Positions 8,406 through 17,500 of a DNA stretch of 64,000 bases are shown here, one piece after another. Made by a program: the position numbers and the translations under genes. This DNA comes from Companilactobacillus furfuricola (lineage in GTDB: Bacteria; Bacillota; Bacilli; Lactobacillales; Lactobacillaceae). Location: positions 16,120-80,119 of the forward strand of contig NZ_RHNT01000006.1 of the NCBI RefSeq assembly GCF_003946325.1, written 5' to 3'. How positions within the stretch are numbered: position 1 is the stretch's first letter; the number at the start of each line of letters is the position of its first letter. Below the pieces are notes generated by a model that saw only the letters and a program-made list of their open reading frames with translations, searched no databases and was not told the DNA's origin.

Positions 8406-10559
8406 CTAGATATCGTAATTAATAACTTCTTCACTGTAATTGATATTTTTTCTGAGTGTATTTGCTGTAGCACGACTGATCCGTCCTTGCTCCAATAGAT
8501 CAAGAACAAACGCTCTCTGAAAACTCAAGGCGTTAACTTCGAGATTGACTTTATCAATATTGAATTGTTCTGAGTGATTCCTTCGTCTGCCTTGTAAAAG
8601 TTCTAGGCGTTCTTCGTAATGGCGTTGAAATAAATAGAGCAAGTTGTCATAGGCAATCTCACTGTCAGTTTCTTCAAGCTCACGGAGTTTCTCCAATGCG
8701 CGCCGCGATCCAGCTATCGAGATCTTGATAGCTTCACGGTTGTATTGGACTACTTCCTCACGCTTTGTGAATGGGATATGAATTACCTTGCTGATCTCTT
8801 TAACTGTTCTCTTGAAATAAGCAACGAAAAATTCAACTGTTTGATTGTAATGGTGTTTTACTAGATCTCGCTTGTATTTTTCGATCCGCTTAACAGCGGT
8901 TTGATAGGCATCATCTGAAATTTCATTAGCAGCATACAGCTCTTCGATCGCCTCCAATTCACAATTGAAACAAATATCCCACAACTCAGCATCTTTCTTA
9001 CCTTTGATGCGCTTTTTACTGATAGGATTAGGTCCATCAGATTGTAACTGAATGTTGTGCAAATTAAAGACATATTCGGCGATAACTGTCGTATACACGG
9101 GATCACGCCCGTTTTTATTTTCTTCACGTAATTTATTGATTGTTTTCTCGATTACGATACGGTTAGCTTTTTCAACAGATAAAGTATTCGGATTAGTTGA
9201 AACCACTTCGGTGTCATCGGCACTATTGTCGACATCAACATCCTCGTCATCATCATCGTCAGTATTGATCGCGTTACCACGATAAGTAATTGGCGCGCTG
9301 TTCTTGGTGATCAATGGGATCAAAATAGTAGCTCCGATCAAACTGTAAATGATCACAGCACTAGCGATAAATAGCAACAACGTTCTAGCTGGAAAAGCTG
9401 CTCCACTGTCAGTAACGAATGGCAGAGATAAAATAGCAACCATCGTAACCGCCCCTCTAACTCCAGAAATACCTGACATCAAGCAGTAATAAAATCTGGC
9501 TTTTGAGAAGAAATTGAAGTCAGTTCGATCTGACCGTTCGAAAAATGTTGAATAAAAATAACTCCAAAGAAATCTGATCACTGTCAGCATGACCCAGATC
9601 ACAAAAGCAAAACCTAAAGCTTTAATAGTATTCATACTTTGGTTATGGATCAATTCTTCCATAGCAAACGGGATCTCGATACCTAGCAAAACAAAGACGA
9701 ATCCGTTGAGTAAGTATACGAGCATGTCCCAAGTTCTGGAAGTGACCAAACGGATCTCGGGACTGAATGCTCCGGTCGTCCGACTTGAGGAAATGTTTAA
9801 GATACCTGCAATAACGACCGCGACAACACCAGACACATGGAACACGTCTTCAGCTACATAGTAAATAATAAATGGGATCAATATTTGAATAATAGCATGT
9901 AAAATCGAATCATCGATACCTTGATTAATCAAATACAGCCGGACACCGTTGAAGATCCAGATCATCACGGCACCAACTAAAGCACCAATAATAGCAATAT
10001 AGAAAAAGTCGATCGTCGCATTGGCTAATGAAAAAGCTCCTGTCACTGTGGCAGCGACAGCATATTTGAAACAGATCAAACCAGATGCATCGTTGATCAA
10101 ACTTTCACCACTGATCAAATGCATCAATTTATCAGGAAGTTTGGCTTTTTTGGCGATCGATTGTACGGCAATGGGGTCGGTTGGCGACAAAACAGCGACC
10201 AAAGTGAAGGCCGTTGCCCAAGGTAAACTTGGCATCAGAAATTTGACTAAGGCACCACCAACAACCGTGGAAACAATAACTAAAATGATGGCATTGCCCA
10301 TGATCGGTCCTTTTAACTTCCAAAGTTCCTTTTTAGGGAAACGATTCCCATCATTAAACAAGATCGGTGCAATGAAGACTAGTAAGAACCATTCAGTATT
10401 GACCGATATTTTAACGTTGATAGTAACGGCAGCGATAACCCCCGCAACGATTTGAATTAAACTGGCGGGAATAGAAACAAAATAGTGGCTAATAATATTG
10501 GCCACTATTAATAATGAGATGATCAGAATTATTGTTTCAACTATTAGCACTGACTTCAC
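8406..10559 (-). CDS. CPA1-family Na+/H+ (or K+/H+) antiporter with long cytoplasmic tail
   Basis: A 717-residue monovalent cation/proton antiporter of the NhaP/CPA1 type. About 12 membrane segments occupy residues 1-415, with LSPTDPIAV near 127-135 and [10 protein letters not shown] near 152-161, the conserved ion-binding region. A highly acidic linker ([14 protein letters not shown], about 428-442) leads to a charged, largely helical cytoplasmic domain of about 270 residues. The start is probably GTG at 10559, overlapping the end of murB by 23 nt. Its position next to cdaA is suggestive because c-di-AMP often controls cation transporters; that link is inference. A paralogue lies at 41287-43263. 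Confidence 0.88.
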   Translation of the reverse strand: MKSVLIVETIILIISLLIVANIISHYFVSIPASLIQIVAGVIAAVTINVKISVNTEWFLLVFIAPILFNDGNRFPKKELWKLKGPIMGNAIILVIVSTVVGGALVKFLMPSLPWATAFTLVAVLSPTDPIAVQSIAKKAKLPDKLMHLISGESLINDASGLICFKYAVAATVTGAFSLANATIDFFYIAIIGALVGAVMIWIFNGVRLYLINQGIDDSILHAIIQILIPFIIYYVAEDVFHVSGVVAVVIAGILNISSSRTTGAFSPEIRLVTSRTWDMLVYLLNGFVFVLLGIEIPFAMEELIHNQSMNTIKALGFAFVIWVMLTVIRFLWSYFYSTFFERSDRTDFNFFSKARFYYCLMSGISGVRGAVTMVAILSLPFVTDSGAAFPARTLLLFIASAVIIYSLIGATILIPLITKNSAPITYRGNAINTDDDDDEDVDVDNSADDTEVVSTNPNTLSVEKANRIVIEKTINKLREENKNGRDPVYTTVIAEYVFNLHNIQLQSDGPNPISKKRIKGKKDAELWDICFNCELEAIEELYAANEISDDAYQTAVKRIEKYKRDLVKHHYNQTVEFFVAYFKRTVKEISKVIHIPFTKREEVVQYNREAIKISIAGSRRALEKLRELEETDSEIAYDNLLYLFQRHYEERLELLQGRRRNHSEQFNIDKVNLEVNALSFQRAFVLDLLEQGRISRATANTLRKNINYSEEVINYDI

Positions 10560-11457
10560 CAGCCTTATCTTCTCCGATGATCCGAACTTCTGTCTTCAAG
10601 TCGACATCGAATTTTTCTTTAATAGTTCTTTGGATCAAATGGATCAGATTCATGTAATCGGTAGCTGTAGCATGATTAATGTTAACAATAAAACCGGCAT
10701 GCTTCATCGATACTTGTGCTCCACCGATGATCTTACCTTGAAGACCTGCTTCAATGATCATAGGACCTGTATAATGCCCCTTAGGACGTTGGAAGACGCT
10801 TCCGCATGAAGGATACTCGAGTGGTTGTTTAGAACGTCTCTGCTCATTTAAATCGTCCATTTTAGCTTGAATAGCTTGTTTATCTCCTGGCTTCAGTGCG
10901 AAGACAGCACTAATAACGATCCCACCATTCTCTTGGATGACGCTATGGCGATAGTCAAAATCCATTTGTTCATGATCAAAATTGACGATTTCACCATTTG
11001 GCATCAACACTTCGGTTGATTCAAAGACATCCTTGATCTCGCCACCATATGCCCCTGCATTCATGAAAACAGCTCCACCAACACTTCCGGGGATACCAGC
11101 TGCAAATTCCAAGCCAGTTAGTCCCGCTTTTTGAGCAGCAATGGTAGTATCAATAATAGTGGCTCCAGCTTCAGCCGTGACCTTATTGTCCGAAACTTTG
11201 ATCTGATTAAAGTTTGGCAAGATGATCACAACGCCTCTGATGCCACCATCCTTGATGATTAGGTTGCTAGCATTTCCAATAACGGTTATTTTGACGTCGT
11301 TTTCTCTAGCTGTATTAACGATGGCAACTAGTTCCTGACGAGTCTTTGGAAATGCCAATACGTCAGCATTACCGCCTGTTTTGGTAAATGTATATTTGCT
11401 TAATGGTTCATTTGTTTTAAATTCAATATTAGGTAATTTATCAATTGGAAATTTCAA
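10537..11457 (-). CDS. murB: UDP-N-acetylenolpyruvoylglucosamine reductase
   Basis: FAD- and NADPH-dependent reduction of UDP-GlcNAc-enolpyruvate to UDP-MurNAc in the cytoplasm. Length is 306 residues (type II MurB). Visible motifs: FTKTGGNAD (about 28-36) in the FAD-binding part, the [20 protein letters not shown] block (about 121-140), and SCGSVFQRP (about 220-228) with the catalytic serine. It opens a minus-strand run with the antiporter, cdaA, cdaR and glmM and overlaps the antiporter gene, so precursor synthesis and c-di-AMP genes may share a transcript. It diverges from xth over a 107-nt gap. Confidence 0.96.
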   Translation of the reverse strand: MKFPIDKLPNIEFKTNEPLSKYTFTKTGGNADVLAFPKTRQELVAIVNTARENDVKITVIGNASNLIIKDGGIRGVVIILPNFNQIKVSDNKVTAEAGATIIDTTIAAQKAGLTGLEFAAGIPGSVGGAVFMNAGAYGGEIKDVFESTEVLMPNGEIVNFDHEQMDFDYRHSVIQENGGIVISAVFALKPGDKQAIQAKMDDLNEQRRSKQPLEYPSCGSVFQRPKGHYTGPMIIEAGLQGKIIGGAQVSMKHAGFIVNINHATATDYMNLIHLIQRTIKEKFDVDLKTEVRIIGEDKAGEVSANS

Positions 11458-11564
11458 ATTTTATCATTCCTTAGTGTACATAGACTACTTACAATTTTAT
11501 CATATACTGTAAGACATAACGAATAATCACACATAGGAATCAATTATTCCTGAGGAGGAAACTT

Positions 11565-12326
11565 ATGAAATTAGTATCTTGGAACGTGAACGGATTGCGT
11601 GCTGTTGTAAAACATGATTTTAAAAATATTTTTGATCAGATCGATGCCGATGTTTTCTGTATTCAAGAAACGAAGCTTCAAGAAGGTCAAATAGATTTAG
11701 ACTTACCTGGATATCATCAATATTTCAACTATGCCGAAAGAAAAGGCTATTCGGGAACTGCTATTTTTACCAAAGAAAAACCATTAAATGTCACACTCGG
11801 ATTAGAAGATGAAGATTACAATCATGAAGGTCGAACGATCACTTTAGAATTTCCAAAATTTTACTTGATCACCAGCTACTCACCTAATTCACAACAAAAA
11901 CTCAAACGATTAGATTTTCGTATGGGATACGACGATGTTTTAAGAAAGCATATGCAAAAGTTATCTCAAGACAAGCCCGTGGTTTTGTGCGGTGATCTAA
12001 ATGTCGCTCATCAAGAGATCGATTTAAAAAATGACAAGACTAACCATCAAAATCCTGGATTTTCTGACGAAGAAAGAGCAAAATTTAGTGAACTATTAGA
12101 TGCTGGCTTTACCGATAGTTTCCGCTATATGCATCCCGATGAGGTGAAATACTCATGGTGGAGCTATCGCTTCAATGCCCGACAAAACAACGCTGGTTGG
12201 CGTATTGACTATTTTGTCGTTTCTAATAACGGTAAAGATATGATCAAAGACGCTGACATCTTGACGGATGTTTACGGCTCTGATCACTGCCCAGTTGAAC
12301 TAGAATTAAATTTAGAAGGTGAATAA
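11565..12326 (+). CDS. xth: Exodeoxyribonuclease III / AP endonuclease
   Basis: Base-excision repair enzyme that cleaves abasic sites and has 3'-5' exonuclease activity. Length is 253 residues, an endonuclease/exonuclease/phosphatase fold. Visible catalytic residues: N-terminal SWNVNGLR, metal-ligand Glu in CIQETKLQE (about 34-38), GDLNVAH (about 142-148), and the terminal GSDHCPVEL (about 240-248) with catalytic His. A strong TGAGGAGG ribosome binding site precedes the ATG. It is followed after 3 nt by a second exonuclease gene, forming a small repair-type unit. Confidence 0.94.
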   Translation: MKLVSWNVNGLRAVVKHDFKNIFDQIDADVFCIQETKLQEGQIDLDLPGYHQYFNYAERKGYSGTAIFTKEKPLNVTLGLEDEDYNHEGRTITLEFPKFYLITSYSPNSQQKLKRLDFRMGYDDVLRKHMQKLSQDKPVVLCGDLNVAHQEIDLKNDKTNHQNPGFSDEERAKFSELLDAGFTDSFRYMHPDEVKYSWWSYRFNARQNNAGWRIDYFVVSNNGKDMIKDADILTDVYGSDHCPVELELNLEGE

Positions 12327-12329
12327 TTA

Positions 12330-12866
12330 ATGAACTTTGTTTCGATGGACTTTGAAACTGCTAATGGACACCGCACGAGTGCCTGTTCTCTAGCTTTAGT
12401 CTTAGTACGTGAAAGTAAAATCGTTGATAGTTTTTATACACTCATCAACCCACAAGAGAATTTTAGCCCACGTAACATCCAAATCCACCATATCCGACCG
12501 GGTGACGTCAAAGACGCCCCAACTTTTGATCAAGTCTGGCCACACATCGAAACGCTTTTTGACAGCTCGCACTTAGTGGCTGCTCACAATGCTAGTTTCG
12601 ATAATAGTGTTTTGAAAAATACTTTAAGCAATTATGGGATCTATCCGCCTAGCTTTTTAACGATCGATACCGTTAAAACTAGTCGCAAATTTTATCCAGA
12701 ATTGCCTAATCATAAGCTTGATACTGTTTCTAAAGGCTTAAATATCAATTTGGCACATCACCACAATGCTTTAGCAGATTCGATCGCTTGTGCTGAAATT
12801 TTGATTAAAACTGAGCAACAGTTTGGTGTTGAGCAAATAAAAAAGATGGTCAAGTTAACTAACTAA
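12330..12866 (+). CDS. DEDDh-type 3'-5' exonuclease (DnaQ/PolC epsilon-like)
   Basis: A 178-residue stand-alone exonuclease domain. The DEDDh catalytic set is visible: MDFETA (about 6-11) in Exo I, AAHNASFDNSVL (about 88-99) in Exo II, and HHNALADS (about 144-151) in Exo III with the active-site His and Asp. It probably trims single-stranded DNA or acts on RNA. It is not the replicative polymerase proofreading subunit, since PolC carries its own. The start is 3 nt after the xth stop, so it is probably translated from the same mRNA. Its stop overlaps the converging GNAT gene by 4 nt. Confidence 0.85.
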   Translation: MNFVSMDFETANGHRTSACSLALVLVRESKIVDSFYTLINPQENFSPRNIQIHHIRPGDVKDAPTFDQVWPHIETLFDSSHLVAAHNASFDNSVLKNTLSNYGIYPPSFLTIDTVKTSRKFYPELPNHKLDTVSKGLNINLAHHHNALADSIACAEILIKTEQQFGVEQIKKMVKLTN

Positions 12867-13327
12867 ACCATCTTTTCCATTATTAATGTCTTTGACTTTT
12901 TAGACCTAGTTGTAAATCCATGTTTTTCGTACAAATGGATAGCAGCTAGGTTCTTTTTATATACTTCCAAAACCACTTTGGAGATAGGACTTTCTTTAGC
13001 AAATGCAAGAATGTCCTCCATTAAATATGAACCGACTCCTTGATTCCACAATGCTTGCTCGACGACAATGCCTAGTTCCGAAGTATACTCATCGACTGTT
13101 TCTAGACGAGTGAAACCAATGATAGCATCACCCAAAATGGCGATCATCAATTCATCTTGCGGTGAATTGTAGATCTGATCCAACGAAAATTGTTCATCTT
13201 CAACTGTTACCCCGTCTAAAGATTCATGTTCGATGAAACTACTTTCACGACTAGCCTGCTTTAAAAAATCGATCAGCTTTTGTGCATCGTCAGGAATCGC
13301 TTCTCTAATAATTAGTTCTTCACTCAT
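12863..13327 (-). CDS. GNAT-family N-acetyltransferase
   Basis: A 154-residue GNAT acyltransferase. The acetyl-CoA binding region LGIVVEQALWNQGVGSYLM (about 85-103) contains a Q/GxGxG/A-type loop, and the C-terminal KKNLAAIHLYEKHGFTT (about 122-138) is the usual motif B. The acceptor is unknown. It overlaps the end of tsaE by 4 nt, the position often held by rimI, but the protein is not close enough to RimI (ribosomal S18 acetylation) to use that name with confidence. Confidence 0.8.
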   Translation of the reverse strand: MSEELIIREAIPDDAQKLIDFLKQASRESSFIEHESLDGVTVEDEQFSLDQIYNSPQDELMIAILGDAIIGFTRLETVDEYTSELGIVVEQALWNQGVGSYLMEDILAFAKESPISKVVLEVYKKNLAAIHLYEKHGFTTRSKKSKTLIMEKMV

Positions 13328-13785
13328 ACGATCGCTCCAAAATCTCTCTTCTCATACTTATCACCGTAAAGTTTGATAGTAACATCACGGTCATCTTCGT
13401 TTTGACGTTTAATATTGACCGAAATGTGATCATTGGGGACTTCATCTCTAATGAACTGTGGCCACTCAACTACCGTTACGCCGTTGCCATGGAAATATTC
13501 ATCAAAACCTAAGTCCTCGTCCATATTATTCTCAAGGCGATAAGCATCCATGTGATAAAGTGGCATCTTGCCGTCTTGATATTCACGGATCAAAGTAAAA
13601 GTAGGACTTTTAACATTTTTCTTGATCCCTAGTCCTCGTGCTAATCCACGAGTAAAGGTCGTTTTACCAACGCCGAGATCGCCATTGAGCAAAATGACAT
13701 CCCCTGGTTCAATCAGCTTGGCAAAATTTTGTCCGAACGTTTCGGTATCTTGGTACGAATGAGTCTGTAAACTATATTCCTGCAT
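13324..13785 (-). CDS. tsaE: tRNA threonylcarbamoyladenosine biosynthesis ATPase TsaE
   Basis: ATPase that works with TsaB and TsaD in making the t6A modification at position 37 of ANN-decoding tRNAs. With the ATG at 13785 the protein is 153 residues, normal for TsaE. Walker A GDLGVGKTTFTRGLARGLG is near 36-54, and SPTFTLIREY and YHMDAYRL follow. I place the start at the ATG with an upstream GAGGAG, not at the in-frame TTG four codons earlier. It sits between pta and a GNAT gene. Confidence 0.95.
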   Translation of the reverse strand: MQEYSLQTHSYQDTETFGQNFAKLIEPGDVILLNGDLGVGKTTFTRGLARGLGIKKNVKSPTFTLIREYQDGKMPLYHMDAYRLENNMDEDLGFDEYFHGNGVTVVEWPQFIRDEVPNDHISVNIKRQNEDDRDVTIKLYGDKYEKRDFGAIV

Positions 13786-13806
13786 TTTTCTCCTCAATTA
13801 AGTAAA

Positions 13807-14775
13807 TTAAAGTGCTAAAGCAGCAGTCAAAATTGATAACTTGTAAACATCATCAGCATTGCATCCACGTGAAAGGTCAGAAATTGGTTTGTCTAATCCT
13901 AACAAGATAGGACCAACGGCATCAAAGCCACCAAATCTTTGAGCGATCTTGTAGCCAATATTACCTGATTGCAATTCTGGGAAGATGAAGACATTGGCAT
14001 GTCCAGCAACTTCTGAACCTGGAGCTTTTTGGTTTGCAACTGAAGGTACAAATGAAGCATCGAATTGTAATTCACCATCGATCGGAACATCAGGTGCCAT
14101 TTCTTTAGCTAATTTAGTTGCTTCTTGAACCTTAGTTACTTGATCACCTTTGGCACTGCCCTTAGTTGAAAAACTCAACATAGCAACTTTAGGATCGATA
14201 TCAAACAACTTAGCTGATTTAGCAGCTTGAACGGCTACTTCGGCTAATGTTTGAGCATCTGGATCGATGTTGATAGCACAGTCTGAGAATAAGTATCTCT
14301 CGTCGCCTCTTTGTAAGATGAAAGCACCACTGATACGCGAGTTACCTGGAGCTGTTTTAACAATTTGTAGTGCTGGACGAACAGTATCACCAGTTGAATG
14401 CACTGCACCAGAAACCATTGCGTCAGCTTTATCAAGATATACTAACATTGTTCCAAAGTAATTAACATTTTGAAGCATTTCTTCAGCTTGTTCTTTTGTA
14501 TTCTTTCCTTTACGGCGTTCAACAAAAGCGTCGACCATACCCTCAAAATCTGAATAAGTCTTAGGACTAAGAATTTCAATATCGCCTAAGTCAAAAGAAT
14601 TGTCACTGGCTACTTGTTTGATCTCCGTTTCATCACCAAGCAAGACGGGCTTCAAAACGTTCTCACTATTTAATTTTGCGGCAGCTTCTAAAATACGAGG
14701 TTCATCACCCTCAGGGAAAACAACCGTAAGATTCTTTCCATTTACCTTTTCTTTCAAGCTATCAAATAAATCCAT
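13807..14775 (-). CDS. pta: Phosphate acetyltransferase
   Basis: Converts acetyl-CoA and phosphate to acetyl phosphate, linking pyruvate metabolism to ATP formation by acetate kinase. The protein is about 322 residues, the short single-domain form lacking the N-terminal DRTGG part. The C-terminal region with SGAVHSTGDTVRPALQIVKT (about 127-146) and DGPILLGLDKPISDLSRG-like residues is typical. I prefer the ATG at 14775, two codons inside the longest frame, because GGAGG is correctly spaced for it. It follows ung with almost no gap. Confidence 0.96.
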   Translation of the reverse strand: MDLFDSLKEKVNGKNLTVVFPEGDEPRILEAAAKLNSENVLKPVLLGDETEIKQVASDNSFDLGDIEILSPKTYSDFEGMVDAFVERRKGKNTKEQAEEMLQNVNYFGTMLVYLDKADAMVSGAVHSTGDTVRPALQIVKTAPGNSRISGAFILQRGDERYLFSDCAINIDPDAQTLAEVAVQAAKSAKLFDIDPKVAMLSFSTKGSAKGDQVTKVQEATKLAKEMAPDVPIDGELQFDASFVPSVANQKAPGSEVAGHANVFIFPELQSGNIGYKIAQRFGGFDAVGPILLGLDKPISDLSRGCNADDVYKLSILTAALAL

Positions 14776-14777
14776 TA

Positions 14778-15470
14778 TCATTCCTCCATTTCATTGACAA
14801 TCGTTGGTAATTGCCAATTGATTACCCTTTCATTGTATCGTAAAAGCGCTTTATTTGTTTGAGAAAATGGTTTTGATCCAAAAAATCCTCGATAAGCTGA
14901 CAATGGACTAGGATGAACGGAGGAAATAATTGTGTTCTTAGAAGTGTCGATCAAAGCTGATTTGCTCTTAGCAGCACTGCCCCACAAAATAAAGACGACA
15001 CCGCCTTTATCGGACAGAGCTTTAATGGCATAGTCAGTCAATTTTTCCCAACCTTTACCACGGTGTGAATAAGCCTGTCCTCGTCTAACCGTCAGGACTG
15101 AGTTCAGCAATAATACCCCTTGATCAGCCCAAGCTTTCAAATAGCCATGGTTAACTGGTGTACAACCTTCATCAGATTGGAGTTCTTTATAAATATTGAC
15201 TAATGACGGTGGGATCTTCACTCCTGGTGCCACCGCAAAACTGCAGCCGATAGCTTGTCCCGGTTCATGATAAGGATCCTGTCCCAAAATAACTACCTTA
15301 GTATCTTGATAGGACGTCCACTGAAAAGCTTGAAAAATTTGATACATATTAGGATAAATTTCCTTGGTAGCATATTCCTTTTTTAAGAAATCATGAAGTT
15401 CTTGATAGTATTCTTGTTGAAACTGGTCATTTAGAACTTCTTGCCAGTCATTTTTGATAAATCTATTCAC
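14778..15470 (-). CDS. ung: Uracil-DNA glycosylase
   Basis: Removes uracil from DNA, starting base-excision repair. Family 1 UDG of about 230 residues: the catalytic water-activating motif GQDPYH is near 60-65 (Asp about 62), LLLNSVLTV near 120, and [10 protein letters not shown] near 184-193 carries the catalytic His and Leu loop. The longest frame begins at a GTG at 15482. The GTG at 15470 gives better spacing from AAGGTG and a more usual N-terminus, so I chose it; the difference is four codons. Confidence 0.95.
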   Translation of the reverse strand: MNRFIKNDWQEVLNDQFQQEYYQELHDFLKKEYATKEIYPNMYQIFQAFQWTSYQDTKVVILGQDPYHEPGQAIGCSFAVAPGVKIPPSLVNIYKELQSDEGCTPVNHGYLKAWADQGVLLLNSVLTVRRGQAYSHRGKGWEKLTDYAIKALSDKGGVVFILWGSAAKSKSALIDTSKNTIISSVHPSPLSAYRGFFGSKPFSQTNKALLRYNERVINWQLPTIVNEMEE

Positions 15471-15552
15471 AACAACACACACCTTATTAGAAAAAATTAT
15501 TTTAAAAATATGTTAATATGCAACTATAAGTTTAACGCATGGAGGCTGAATT

Positions 15553-16437
15553 ATGATCAAAATCATCGCATCAGATATGGATGGAACATTGTTAAATGAA
15601 AAGATGATGATTTCACAAAAAAATATTGACGCCATCAACCACGCTACCGCAAACGGGATCGATTTCTTAATTGCCTCTGGCCGCCAACTTGATGAAGCAA
15701 AACCCTTTTTGATGAATAAGATCCACCCTGGTTACATCACCTTAAATGGTGCAGAAGTTTACAGTAAGGATGAAAAATTAGTTTCAAGTAATCCCGTTTC
15801 CAAAACGAGTGCCTTAAAAGTTGCCGAATATATGGATGAACACGACTTATATTATGAGCTTATCACTGACAAAGGTGTTTTTTCCAACAGTCTTGAAAAA
15901 AGAACTGTCAGCATTGCTCAATTATTGAACGTCTTGAATCCCACAACAACTTACGAAAAAGCCTTAGCGGATACAAAAGCTGTTTTAAAGCACGCCAAAA
16001 CTATTTATGTTGACGATTATGACGAAATTTTGAATGATAGTGAAACTAAAGTTATGAAGCTATTAGTTTTTGACAATCGTCAGGATGAAATTTTTGAACC
16101 TTTGAAGGCAAGTTTAGGAGTAATTGATGATATAGTTATTACATCATCTTCTCCTAATAATCTGGAGATCAATAGTATCGATGCTCAAAAAGGTTCGGCT
16201 CTGATGGAATACGCCAAACAAAAAGGCGTAAATCCGGAAGAAGTCATGGCTATCGGGGATAATATGAACGATTATTCCATGATCAAGGCTGCCGGGATCG
16301 GCGTAGCTATGAAAAATGCCGTGCCCGAAATAACCGCTCTAGCTGACGAACATACGGATACTAATGTAAACGATGGTGTTGCTAAAATAATCGAAAAAGT
16401 AATCCAAAATAACAAAACCGTAGGTAATCGTGAATGA
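15553..16437 (+). CDS. HAD-superfamily hydrolase, Cof subfamily
   Basis: A 294-residue sugar-phosphate or flavin-phosphate type phosphatase. Motif I DMDGTLLN (about 7-14) holds the nucleophilic Asp, motif II is IASGRQ (about 40-45), and motif IV is AIGDNMNDYSMI (about 233-244). A C2-type cap lies between about 85 and 190. Substrate unknown: the family dephosphorylates many small molecules. The ATG follows GGAGG. Its last codons overlap the next gene by 4 nt. Confidence 0.88.
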   Translation: MIKIIASDMDGTLLNEKMMISQKNIDAINHATANGIDFLIASGRQLDEAKPFLMNKIHPGYITLNGAEVYSKDEKLVSSNPVSKTSALKVAEYMDEHDLYYELITDKGVFSNSLEKRTVSIAQLLNVLNPTTTYEKALADTKAVLKHAKTIYVDDYDEILNDSETKVMKLLVFDNRQDEIFEPLKASLGVIDDIVITSSSPNNLEINSIDAQKGSALMEYAKQKGVNPEEVMAIGDNMNDYSMIKAAGIGVAMKNAVPEITALADEHTDTNVNDGVAKIIEKVIQNNKTVGNRE

Positions 16438-16973
16438 ACTTATATATTCGAACAGCTGACTTGTTATCTGGCAATTTGATGGTCGTTTCCAATATCAACA
16501 AAGAAACAGTCTTCATTGCCACACGTAGTAAGGATGATCCCTACCTGATCCAGTTGTTTAATCGATTAAATGAAAAAGTTGCAGAGATCAAAATGAAGAA
16601 TAGTTTTTTGCGGATTTTTTCTATCGAAGTCGCTGGTAAAGAAGTGGCTACGATCAATACTATTCCGATGATCGAAGTTAAATATGTTCATATTGGTAAA
16701 ATCAATTGGAATGTAATCGGAAATATCCCTCTTTCTAATTATCACGTGAAGAGTAAACACGATACTGTGATGGAAGTTTCACCAGTTATTTTGAGTTTGG
16801 GACAACCAGGATTGCAGCTTCGGATCCGCGATATTGAGGATCTGGAATGTGGCACTTTAATTGCGATTTTTCTGAATAAGTATATTAAGCTTCCTGGGAA
16901 GCCGTTTGATGATGGGTTTACTCATATGAACGGGAAGAATAAGTTGTCTTATCTTAATTGTGATAGATCTTGA
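16434..16973 (+). CDS. Uncharacterised protein, possibly tubby-like/LURP-one fold
   Basis: A 179-residue cytosolic protein without signal peptide or membrane segment. The alternating short hydrophobic strands (LYIRTADL, GNLMVVSN, YLIQLFNRLNEKVAEIKMK, VMEVSPVILSLG) and overall length recall the YxjI/LURP-one-related beta-barrel family, but I could not identify a diagnostic motif, so this is a suggestion. It overlaps the HAD gene by 4 nt and is followed by a good terminator, so it is the last gene of a two-gene unit and its function may be tied to that phosphatase. Confidence 0.55.
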   Translation: MNLYIRTADLLSGNLMVVSNINKETVFIATRSKDDPYLIQLFNRLNEKVAEIKMKNSFLRIFSIEVAGKEVATINTIPMIEVKYVHIGKINWNVIGNIPLSNYHVKSKHDTVMEVSPVILSLGQPGLQLRIRDIEDLECGTLIAIFLNKYIKLPGKPFDDGFTHMNGKNKLSYLNCDRS

Positions 16974-16990
16974 TGGAAATGGATGTTTTT

Positions 16991-17018
16991 ATAGCTGCTT
17001 TGAAGCGGCTATTTTTTT
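16991..17018 (+). terminator. Intrinsic terminator of the HAD operon
   Basis: Stem ATAGCTGCT / AGCGGCTAT with a TTGA loop, followed by seven T. It separates the operon from the repeat island. Confidence 0.85.
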
Positions 17019-17031
17019 GTTTTATTTTAGG

Positions 17032-17327
17032 TTGAGATAGTAGTTTGGGTGTGCGTTCAATGCCGGTTCCGGGGCGGGGCGCTATATGGGATTGGAACGC
17101 CTCAGACGTCGATTTGAGCTTATTCGGGAAGACCACCCGAACAATCTCAAATACGAGTCTTCCTCTAAGCTCCTTCGTCGCCAAGAGGAATTTCACAGCT
17201 GAACCCATATAGCGCCCCGCCCCTCCACCTAGGTTGGTAATCGATATCCTTCTCTTGTTTGAGTTTTACCGACTAGATCCACAAATTGGCACTTCTTTCT
17301 GCCCTATTTTGCACTTGTCTATCTCAA
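17032..17327 (-). ncRNA. Structured repeat RNA, copy A
   Basis: About 296 nt, read on the minus strand. The ends pair with each other: TTGAGATAG at the 5' end (17319-17327) and CTATCTCAA at the 3' end (17032-17040). Inside is a perfect 20-bp stem (17204-17223 with 17071-17090, GGGGCGGGGCGCTATATGGG). It is flanked by a GGA/GGA internal loop closed by GGT/ACC. Within the long stem sit an invariant hairpin TTCCTCT...AGAGGAA (17160-17190) and a second arm, TTTGAG/CTCAAA topped by TTCGGG/CCCGAA. Copies B and C have the same architecture with different stem sequences. No promoter I trust was found; TTGACT lies upstream near 17350. I do not recognise the family; a DNA-level hairpin element remains possible. 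Confidence 0.65.
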
Positions 17328-17500
17328 AACTCTTCCGAGTTGTAAAGTCAAAACCATTGAGTCTAGGACTTACATGCATGAATTTCTACGAAAAATAATT
17401 CAGCACTCATATATTTGCACAACCTTATTCAGGAATTGAACTTTTGTTTCTGTTTTTTGTTTTTGTTTTGGTTTTGATCTTGCCAACAATGGTAGAAAAC
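17328..17500. other. Spacer between divergent repeat copies A and B
   Basis: 173 nt between the two 5' ends. It includes a T-rich stretch (about 17440-17490) with repeated GTTTTTGTTTTG-like units on the plus strand. No gene or convincing promoter was seen, although this is where promoters for both copies should lie. TTGCCA near 17480 with AAGATA at a 16-nt spacing is a weak candidate for B. Confidence 0.35.
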
